This document shows, one piece after another, positions 57,487 through 64,000 of a DNA stretch of 64,000 bases. Numbering within the stretch: position 1 is the stretch's first letter; the number at the start of each line of letters is the position of its first letter. This DNA comes from an uncultured Clostridia bacterium (GTDB lineage Bacteria > Bacillota > Clostridia > Oscillospirales > Oscillospiraceae). The stretch lies in the NCBI GenBank assembly GCA_947365965.1, contig CANAZG010000001.1, positions 101,689 to 165,688 on the forward strand, given 5' to 3'. A program made the translations under genes and the position numbers. A model generated the notes under the pieces. The model saw nothing but the letters and a program-made list of their open reading frames with translations, made no database searches and had not been told where the DNA came from.

Positions 57487-59601
57487 TTATTCAGCAGCGG
57501 AGGTGGCCTTCTTCCCTCTCCGGGCGGCGGGCTTCTTCTCCGTTGCGGAAGGGGCGGCTTTTTTTGCCGCGGCCCTGGCGGTCCTGGCCGGGGCGGAGGC
57601 TGCGGGGGCGTCCCCCTTGGCGGTCTTTTTCACCGTGGCTTTCTTCGCGGCGGGCTTCTCCGGCCGCTTGGCCTGGGCCTTGGGCTTGGGACGCAGCTTG
57701 CCCTGGCCCCGCAGGAACACCGCGCCAAAGGGCGGAATGCGGATGGCCACGGAGCTCTCCTGGCCGTGGGACGGCTTCCACTCCACCTTGCAGGGGGCGG
57801 CGTTCACCGCGCCGGTGCCGCCGTACTTCACATCGTCGGAGTTGAACACCTCCAAGTACTCCTTCACCGGCGGGCAGCCGAAGCGGTAGTCCTCGTAGGT
57901 GTTGGGGTTGAAGTTGATGGCGCACACCAGCTCGCTGCCCGCCTTGTCACGGCGCAGGAAGACCACCACGTTGTTCTGGTTGTCGTCAGGCACCAGCCAC
58001 TGGAAGCCCTCCCAGCTGCAATCGTCCTCCCAGAGCTCCTTGGCGCTCAGGTAGAAGTGGTTGAGGTCCCTGATATACTGGTGGAGCTGGCGGTTGCCCT
58101 CGTTTTCCAGCACGCCCCAGTCCAGCTGGTCCTCAAAGTGCCACTCCTGCTCCGTGCCCAGCTCCACGCCCATGAAGCTCAGCTTCTTGCCCGGGTGGGC
58201 CATGGTGTAGCCATAAAAGCCCCGCACGCCGGCCAGCTTCTGCCACGCGTCCCCGGGCATCTTGCCCAGCACGGAGCCCTTCATGTGGACCACCTCGTCG
58301 TGGCTCAGGGGGAGAACATAGTTCTCCGAGAAGGCGTAGAACATGGAGAAGGTGATGTCCTTGTGGTTGCCCTGGCGGAACCAGGGGTCCATCTTCAGGT
58401 AGTGGCACATGTCGTTCATCCAGCCCATGTTCCACTTCAGGTTAAAGCCCAGGCCGCCGATGCCGTTGGGTCCCACCACGTCGGTGGGCTTGGTCACCAG
58501 GGGCCAGGCTGTGGACTCCTCGGCCACCATCAGCACGTCCGGGTTGACGGTAAAGGCGGTCTTGTTGAGCTCCTGGAGGAAAGCGATGGCCTCCAGATTC
58601 TCCTTCCCCCCGTTCTGGTTGGGGATCCACTCCCCGTCCCGGCGGTCATAGTCCAGATAGAGCATGGAGGCCACCGCGTCCACCCGGATGCCGTCGATGT
58701 GGTACTCCTTGAGCCAGAAAGCGGCGGAGGAAAGCAGGAAGCTCTTCACCTCTTTCCGGCCGTAGTCAAACACCCGTGTGCCCCAGGAGGCGTGCTCCCC
58801 CTTCCGGGGGTCGGCGTACTCGTAGCAGGCTGTGCCGTCGAACTCGTAGAGGCCGTGGGCGTCCTTGCAGAAGTGGGAGGGCACCCAGTCGAGGATGATG
58901 CCGATGCCGTTCTGGTGCATGTGGTCCACGAAGAACATGAAGTCCTCGGGGGTGCCGTAGCGGGAGGTGGGGGCGTAGTAGCCGGTGCACTGATAGCCCC
59001 AGCTGGGGTCGTAGGGGTACTCGGTCACAGGCAGCAGCTCGATGAAGTTGAAGCCCATGTCCCGGACATAGGGGGCCAGCTCCCTGGCCAGGGTGCGGTA
59101 GTCGATGAAGTCCCCGTTCTCCCGGCGCCTCCAGGAGCCCAGATGGACCTCGTAGATATTGAGCGGCGCGGTGTAGATGGGGGCGCTGTGCCGGCTCTCC
59201 CTCCAGGCCTGATCCCCCCACTGGTATCCGTCGATATTGTAGAGCTTGCTGGCGGTGCCGGGGCGGGTCTCGGCGTGGAAAGCGTAGGGGTCCGCCTTCA
59301 GACGCTCCACGCCGTCGGGCCCTGTGACGGCGAACTTATAGGCGTCATAGACGGCGCCGCCGGGGATGAAGCGCTCCCAGATGCCGTCGGTGATTTTCTC
59401 CATGGGGTGTGCCCCGCCGTCCCAGGAATTGAAATCACCCACCACGGAGACAGCTCTGGCCCGCGGCGCCCAGACGCGGAACATATAACCATCTACTCCG
59501 TCGTGGGTGACAGCGTGGGCGCCCATGTATTCGTAGGCACTGATTGCCGTCCCCTCATGAAAGAGGTACTTGTTTAAGTCATCTGCTTCTCTGTAGGGCA
59601 T
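57487..59601 (-). CDS. glgB: Glycogen branching enzyme with a Lys/Ala-rich C-terminal tail
   Basis: A 704-residue GH13 branching enzyme. The N-terminal CBM48 has [20 protein letters not shown]; the catalytic residues are Asp in [15 protein letters not shown], Glu in VAEESTAW and the LSHDEVVH His-Asp pair. After the normal end ([11 protein letters not shown]) there is a tail of about 70 residues of Lys, Ala and Pro repeats (for example [14 protein letters not shown]), like histone H1 or MDP-type repeats. This tail is not part of the GH13 fold. I chose ATG 59601 with GGGAGGA upstream. First gene of the glgBCD unit. Confidence 0.95.
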   Translation of the reverse strand: MPYREADDLNKYLFHEGTAISAYEYMGAHAVTHDGVDGYMFRVWAPRARAVSVVGDFNSWDGGAHPMEKITDGIWERFIPGGAVYDAYKFAVTGPDGVERLKADPYAFHAETRPGTASKLYNIDGYQWGDQAWRESRHSAPIYTAPLNIYEVHLGSWRRRENGDFIDYRTLARELAPYVRDMGFNFIELLPVTEYPYDPSWGYQCTGYYAPTSRYGTPEDFMFFVDHMHQNGIGIILDWVPSHFCKDAHGLYEFDGTACYEYADPRKGEHASWGTRVFDYGRKEVKSFLLSSAAFWLKEYHIDGIRVDAVASMLYLDYDRRDGEWIPNQNGGKENLEAIAFLQELNKTAFTVNPDVLMVAEESTAWPLVTKPTDVVGPNGIGGLGFNLKWNMGWMNDMCHYLKMDPWFRQGNHKDITFSMFYAFSENYVLPLSHDEVVHMKGSVLGKMPGDAWQKLAGVRGFYGYTMAHPGKKLSFMGVELGTEQEWHFEDQLDWGVLENEGNRQLHQYIRDLNHFYLSAKELWEDDCSWEGFQWLVPDDNQNNVVVFLRRDKAGSELVCAINFNPNTYEDYRFGCPPVKEYLEVFNSDDVKYGGTGAVNAAPCKVEWKPSHGQESSVAIRIPPFGAVFLRGQGKLRPKPKAQAKRPEKPAAKKATVKKTAKGDAPAASAPARTARAAAKKAAPSATEKKPAARRGKKATSAAE

Positions 59602-59661
59602 AGTGATCCTCCCATTTGTGTCGGCGGCTGGAAGATGGAACCAACAGCCGGGTTGTCCACT

Positions 59662-59691
59662 ATTATACTCCACCAGTCCGCCTACCGTCAA
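59662..59691 (-). promoter_or_regulatory. Promoter of glgB-glgC-glgD
   Basis: On the minus strand TTGACG (59691-59686) and a perfect TATAAT (59667-59662) are 18 bp apart, about 60 bp before glgB. Confidence 0.75.
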
Positions 59692-59870
59692 GGCAACGGG
59701 AAATAGTTTTTTAACGGTAAAAGCCACAAAAAATCGTGGCAAATAATGTCAATTTCAACAAAAACCATCTGAAAAAGAGGTGCGCATCTGGATGTTTTTT
59801 ATATAATTCGTCAAAATATCCAGTTTCCACAGGCCAAAGGGGGCATATTTCTGAATTTTTGGAAAAGGTG

Positions 59871-59899
59871 TTTACTTTCATAAAGTGAAGTGCTAAAAT
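59871..59899 (+). promoter_or_regulatory. Promoter of the YerC/TrpR-like gene
   Basis: TTTACT (59871-59876) and TAAAAT (59894-59899) with a 17-bp spacer that holds the short dyad ACTTTCATAAAGT (59875-59887), possibly an operator. Confidence 0.65.
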
Positions 59900-59931
59900 A
59901 GATTCATTATGACGCAACGGAGGAGGATCTG

Positions 59932-60249
59932 ATGGCAAGGATCACAAAGAAGGAAAAGAGCGACGGCCTGTACCGGGCCATACTGACCCTGCAAAGCGAG
60001 GAGGAGGTCTACGACTTTTTTCAGGATCTCTGCACCGTCACTGAGCTGCGGGCCATGGAGCAGCGCTTTGAGGTGGCGGTCCTGCTCAAGCAGGGGATGA
60101 TCTATAACGACATTCTGGAGCGGACCGGGGCCTCCAGCGCCACCATCAGCCGGGTGAATCGCTCCCTGGCCTTCGGCCACGGGGGCTATCAGGTGTTTTT
60201 CGACCGCCAGGAGCAGCAGCAGGCCGCGCCGGAGGCGGCCGGGGAATGA
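59932..60249 (+). CDS. YerC/YecD (TrpR-like) DNA-binding protein
   Basis: A 105-residue protein of the TrpR-like YerC family. LYRAILTLQSEEEVYDFFQDLCT and ELRAMEQRFEVAVLLKQG lead to the helix-turn-helix YNDILERTGASSATISRVNRSL. The ligand is not known. Its stop overlaps the methyltransferase start as ATGA. GGAGGAGG precedes the ATG. Confidence 0.92.
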   Translation: MARITKKEKSDGLYRAILTLQSEEEVYDFFQDLCTVTELRAMEQRFEVAVLLKQGMIYNDILERTGASSATISRVNRSLAFGHGGYQVFFDRQEQQQAAPEAAGE

Positions 60250-60995
60250 GCGCCTATGAGGCCCTGGCCAGGGTGTATGACCAGCTGACCGGCGACGTAG
60301 GCTATCAGAAGCGGGCGGACTACCTGGAGAAATTGTTCCAGAAGAGCCGCATTCCCGTCCACACGGTGCTGGATCTCGCCTGCGGCACCGGGGCCATGAC
60401 CGCCGCCCTGACGGAGCGGGGGTATGAGCTCATCGGCGTGGACGGCAGCCCGGACATGCTGGCCGCGGCCCGGGAGAAGGCGTCGGATTTGACGGGCATA
60501 GCGCCGGTGTTCCTCAACCAGGATATGACGGCGCTGGATCTCTACGGCACTGTGGACGCGGCGGTGTGCTGTCTGGACAGCCTGAACTATCTGACCAGTC
60601 CCCGGGACGTACAGCGGACCTTTGAGCGGCTGCACCTGTTCATCTCCCCGGGGGGACTGCTGGTGTTCGACGTCAACAGCGCCTGCAAGCTGGCCAGCCT
60701 GGACGGACAGGTATTTTTGGACGAGACGGAGGACGTCTACTGTGTGTGGCGGACCGAGTACGAGAAGCGCAGCAGAATCTGCTCCTATTGGATGGACATC
60801 TTTACCCGCCGGCCGGACGGCCAGTGGGACCGGGCTGGCGAGGAGCACCGGCAGAAGGCCTACGAGGTGGAGGAGCTGCGCTCCTGGCTGCTGGAGGCGG
60901 GGTTCAACCGCATCCGCACCTACGGCGACTGCCGCATGAGCGGGCCTAGGGAAAACGAGCAGCGCATCTATTTCTCCGCCATCCGGGGGAAGTAG
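60246..60995 (+). CDS. Class I SAM-dependent methyltransferase
   Basis: A 249-residue methyltransferase with motif I VLDLACGTGAMTAAL, motif II LIGVDGSPDMLAAAREKA and the CCLDSLNYLTSPRDV segment. It resembles the small-molecule methyltransferases that often follow yerC-like genes in Clostridia; the substrate is unknown. Its 3' end overlaps the convergent small gene by 28 bp. Confidence 0.88.
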   Translation: MSAYEALARVYDQLTGDVGYQKRADYLEKLFQKSRIPVHTVLDLACGTGAMTAALTERGYELIGVDGSPDMLAAAREKASDLTGIAPVFLNQDMTALDLYGTVDAAVCCLDSLNYLTSPRDVQRTFERLHLFISPGGLLVFDVNSACKLASLDGQVFLDETEDVYCVWRTEYEKRSRICSYWMDIFTRRPDGQWDRAGEEHRQKAYEVEELRSWLLEAGFNRIRTYGDCRMSGPRENEQRIYFSAIRGK

Positions 60996-61207
60996 GCGGC
61001 ATTGGCCAGGACTCTGGACGTTTTCAGGATGTCCGATGTGTGCTGGCTGACGTTATCCACCAAGCGGCGCAGGCAGGCCCGGGCGCACTCGCTGGAAAAA
61101 TCGTGACTTTGATCCTGCACCACTCCGCTCAGCATCATCAGGTCACCGCCCAAGTCCAGATAGTCCAGGTAGAGTTCTGTCAGACGGTCAGCTGTCTGTG
61201 TATTCAT
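60968..61207 (-). CDS. Small helical protein of unknown function under a strong promoter
   Basis: A 79-residue protein, predicted all-helical (LTELYLDYLDLGGDLMMLSG; CARACLRRLVDNVSQHTSDILK), that I do not recognise. AAGGAGG lies ten bases before the ATG, and upstream is a perfect TTGACA with a 16-bp spacer to a perfect TATAAT. It overlaps the end of the methyltransferase gene in the antisense direction. Close placement to three small HTH genes suggests they regulate it. Confidence 0.6.
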   Translation of the reverse strand: MNTQTADRLTELYLDYLDLGGDLMMLSGVVQDQSHDFSSECARACLRRLVDNVSQHTSDILKTSRVLANAAYFPRMAEK

Positions 61208-61238
61208 TGTATGTGACCTCCTTAATGATTTTATAACT

Positions 61239-61280
61239 ATTATACACGAATAATCAAAGATGTCAACAGAAAATTCGTGT
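61239..61280. promoter_or_regulatory. Consensus promoter framed by an inverted repeat
   Basis: On the minus strand TTGACA (61266-61261), 16 bp, TATAAT (61244-61239). The arms ACACGAAT (61244-61251) and ATTCGTGT (61273-61280) form a perfect 8-bp inverted repeat, 21 bp apart, which covers the promoter and could be the operator of a neighbouring HTH protein. Confidence 0.75.
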
Positions 61281-61299
61281 CTATTTATGGAGATAGCAG

Positions 61300-61509
61300 A
61301 TGATTCGATATAAAACCAATTTACAGCAGCGGCTCAAGGAAGCCGGTTACTCCACCTACCGGCTACGCAAGGAAAAACTCCTGCCGGAGAGCACCCTACA
61401 AAAGCTGCGCACCGGGAATACCACCATTACTCTGGAGAGCCTAAACGTGGTGTGCAGCATCCTCCGCTGTCAGCCCGGTGATATTTTGGAGTGGGTGGCG
61501 GAGGTATAA
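61300..61509 (+). CDS. Small HTH (Cro/C1-like) protein, copy 1
   Basis: A 69-residue protein with one helix-turn-helix: GYSTYRLRKEKLLPESTLQKLRTG, then CSILRCQPGDILEWV. It is of the YozG-type Cro/C1 class that is often encoded alone. GGAGAT precedes the ATG. A paralogue of the same length lies at 61742. It is the first gene of a tight three-gene HTH cluster, 9 bp before the next. Confidence 0.82.
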   Translation: MIRYKTNLQQRLKEAGYSTYRLRKEKLLPESTLQKLRTGNTTITLESLNVVCSILRCQPGDILEWVAEV

Positions 61510-61518
61510 TCAGATTTT

Positions 61519-61731
61519 ATGGAAATTTTATCAGCTAATTTATTAGATTTACGTAAGCAGAGAAAGCTGTCCCGGAAGGCTGTGGCGGACGCTATCCACA
61601 TTTCCGTGCGCACCTACCAAAGATATGAAAATAATGAGCGTGAGCCGACAGCCTCTGTTCTGGTAGCTCTTGCCGATTTTTATGGCGTATCTATTGATTA
61701 TCTGACAGGCCGGAAAGGGCTGTGTGAATAA
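61519..61731 (+). CDS. XRE-family HTH regulator
   Basis: A 70-residue XRE-type regulator: NLLDLRKQRKLSRKAVADAI, HISVRTYQRYENNEREPTASVL and ADFYGVSIDYLTGR are the four helices. It has no effector domain. It lies between the two YozG-like copies, and its codon use is more AT-rich than hslO. Confidence 0.85.
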   Translation: MEILSANLLDLRKQRKLSRKAVADAIHISVRTYQRYENNEREPTASVLVALADFYGVSIDYLTGRKGLCE

Positions 61732-61741
61732 CGGGCGAAAT

Positions 61742-61951
61742 ATGCTTCAATATAAAATGGATGTCTTACAGGAATTAAAAAATGCTGGGTACTCCACCTA
61801 CCGTATTCGTGCGGAGAAAATTCTGTCAGAGGGAACCATGCAGCGCCTTCGCACCGGCAGTACGGCCATCACCGTGGAGAGCCTGGGTATTCTCTGCAAC
61901 ATCCTCCGCTGTCAGCCCGGCGACATTTTGGAGTGGGCGGCGGAGGACTGA
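61742..61951 (+). CDS. Small HTH (Cro/C1-like) protein, copy 2
   Basis: A 69-residue paralogue of the protein at 61300 (AGYSTYRIRAEKIL; LRTGSTAITVESL; ILRCQPGDILEW). I set the start at ATG 61742 to match the length and N terminus of copy 1; a GTG at 61724 would add six residues. The ribosome site is weak. Translational coupling to the XRE gene is possible. Confidence 0.8.
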   Translation: MLQYKMDVLQELKNAGYSTYRIRAEKILSEGTMQRLRTGSTAITVESLGILCNILRCQPGDILEWAAED

Positions 61952-61994
61952 CCACCCGCCCCTACAGCAAGCACGCAGAAAGGAAACCAACTCT

Positions 61995-62873
61995 ATGGAC
62001 AAATTAGTTCGGGCCATCACCGCCGGCGGCATGGTTCAGGCCGTTGCCGTATCCACAAGGGAGCTGACGGAGCGGGCCAGAAATATTCAGAAATCCCTCC
62101 CTGTCGCCACGGCCGCTCTGGGCCGCGCCCTGGCGGCCGCCTCCATGATGGGCAACGCCCTGAAGGATCCCCGGGCCAGCCTGACTTTGCAGATCAGGGG
62201 CGGCGGTCCCCTGGGAACTATTCTGGCGGTGTCCGACGCGTCGGGCAACGTCCGGGGCTACGTCCAGAACCCCCAGACGGACCTCCCCCTCCGGCCGGAC
62301 GGCAAGCTGGACGTGGGCTCCGCCGTGGGCTGCGATGGGACGCTGACGGTCATCAAGGATCTGGGGATGAAGGAGCCCTACACCGGCAGCGTGGGACTGC
62401 TGGGGGGCGAGATCGCCGAGGATCTGGCGGCCTACTTTGTGGAGAGCGAGCAGATCCCCACGGCCTGCGCCCTGGGGGTGCTGGTGGACCGTGACCAGAG
62501 CGTCCGGGCGGCGGGCGGGTATATCATCCAGCTCCTGCCCGGCGCGGGCGAGGACGTGATCGCCCGGGTAGAGGGCGGCGTGATGGCCGCAGGACCTGTC
62601 ACAGGCCTGCTGGACCGGGAGAGCAGCCCGGAGGCGCTGCTGCGGACCGTTCTCAGCGACTTCGAGGTGGAGATCCTGGAGACCGCGCCGGTGGAGTACC
62701 GCTGCTATTGCAGCCGGGACCGCGTGGAGCGGGCCCTCATCAGCATGGGCGCGGAGGAGCTGGAGGACATGCTGGCCCAGCAGGGCGGGTGCGAGCTGGG
62801 CTGCCAGTTCTGTGATACGGTCTACTCCTTCTCCGCCCAGGATCTGCGGGAGCTCATAGATCATATAAAATGA
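61995..62873 (+). CDS. hslO: Hsp33 redox-regulated chaperone
   Basis: A 292-residue Hsp33. LVRAITAGGMVQAVAVSTREL opens it; the C-terminal zinc-binding redox switch is CYCSRD followed by GCELGCQFC, giving the CxC ... CxxC pattern with one extra Cys. On oxidation the zinc is lost and the protein becomes a holdase chaperone. I chose ATG 61995 with AAAGGAAA upstream. A strong terminator follows. Confidence 0.95.
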   Translation: MDKLVRAITAGGMVQAVAVSTRELTERARNIQKSLPVATAALGRALAAASMMGNALKDPRASLTLQIRGGGPLGTILAVSDASGNVRGYVQNPQTDLPLRPDGKLDVGSAVGCDGTLTVIKDLGMKEPYTGSVGLLGGEIAEDLAAYFVESEQIPTACALGVLVDRDQSVRAAGGYIIQLLPGAGEDVIARVEGGVMAAGPVTGLLDRESSPEALLRTVLSDFEVEILETAPVEYRCYCSRDRVERALISMGAEELEDMLAQQGGCELGCQFCDTVYSFSAQDLRELIDHIK

Positions 62874-62914
62874 AAGCCGCCGGCGCTCCTCTGTTGGAGC
62901 GCCGGCGGCTTTTT
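62873..62914. terminator. Bidirectional terminator between hslO and pckA
   Basis: A 17-bp perfect stem (AAAGCCGCCGGCGCTCC and its complement, loop of 6) followed by T5 on the plus strand and an A-run on the left. Confidence 0.95.
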
Positions 62915-62990
62915 CAGTCTTTTGCGGTGCTTTGGGGATACAGCCCTGACCAGCGGCGGCTTTCCCGCCCCGGCGGGCCAGATGCCCTTT

Positions 62991-64000
<1,010 letters not shown>

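Overview
The window is high-GC, densely coded DNA from a Gram-positive anaerobe. Gene content (indolepyruvate:ferredoxin oxidoreductase, phosphate butyryltransferase/butyrate kinase, Asp23-NusB-XseAB-IspA order, GerMN lipoprotein, GlgC plus GlgD, YitT, ATP-type PEP carboxykinase, AGGAGG-type ribosome binding sites, several GTG/TTG starts) points to a Clostridia member, most likely an Oscillospiraceae/Flavonifractor-like gut commensal. This is an inference from content; no rRNA or tRNA gene is visible to fix the taxonomy.

Layout. 1-2.5 kb: end of an aromatic-amino-acid biosynthesis run (prephenate dehydratase end, an AroE-AroK fusion, AroQ) and a small helical protein. 2.8-9.6 kb: an amino-acid fermentation operon, iorA-iorB-ptb-buk followed by two tandem paralogous aminotransferases; together these could convert an amino acid to 2-oxo acid, acyl-CoA, acyl phosphate, then acid plus ATP, or run in reverse. 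9.6-20.9 kb: a minus-strand cluster of nine genes (VTC domain, DUF4956, CotH kinase-like, large glycosidase-like protein, HEAT-repeat protein, processive GT2 synthase, DivIVA-like coiled coil, degenerate GGDEF-EAL protein, secreted TIM-barrel protein). I read it as a synthase-dependent exopolysaccharide machine under cyclic-di-GMP control. Divergent from it (21.2-24.1 kb) are a PAS-repeat protein and an intact response-regulator diguanylate cyclase that could supply the signal.

24-34 kb is mostly housekeeping: YitT, Asp23, nusB, xseA, xseB, ispA, a PAP2-like membrane protein, a SPASM radical SAM protein, a low-GC methyltransferase, mutY and tdk. 34-39 kb carries a Uma2 nuclease-like gene, a GerMN lipoprotein, a two-component system whose kinase has no ordinary start codon in front of its first membrane helix, a ComEA-like protein and a divergent D,D-carboxypeptidase. 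39.4-40.1 kb is a graveyard of gene fragments (UvrA-like, IS110-like, IS3-like).

40-44 kb: a peptide-use operon (DUF969, DUF979, M29 aminopeptidase, GyrI-like, pyroglutamyl peptidase). 44.3-48 kb: a four-gene operon joining a cytoplasmic ParB-like/BMP-domain fusion, a metallophosphoesterase, a DUF4430 protein and an ECF S component. 48.1-50.6 kb: an Rrf2/IscR-like regulator and nifS-nifU, which share a putative operator. 51-59.7 kb: a complete glycogen locus (glgB-glgC-glgD and glgA-glgP) on the minus strand; GlgB has a histone-H1-like Lys/Ala tail. 59.9-64 kb: a YerC/TrpR-like regulator, a methyltransferase, a small protein with a near-perfect promoter, three tiny HTH genes, Hsp33 and the 3' part of pckA.
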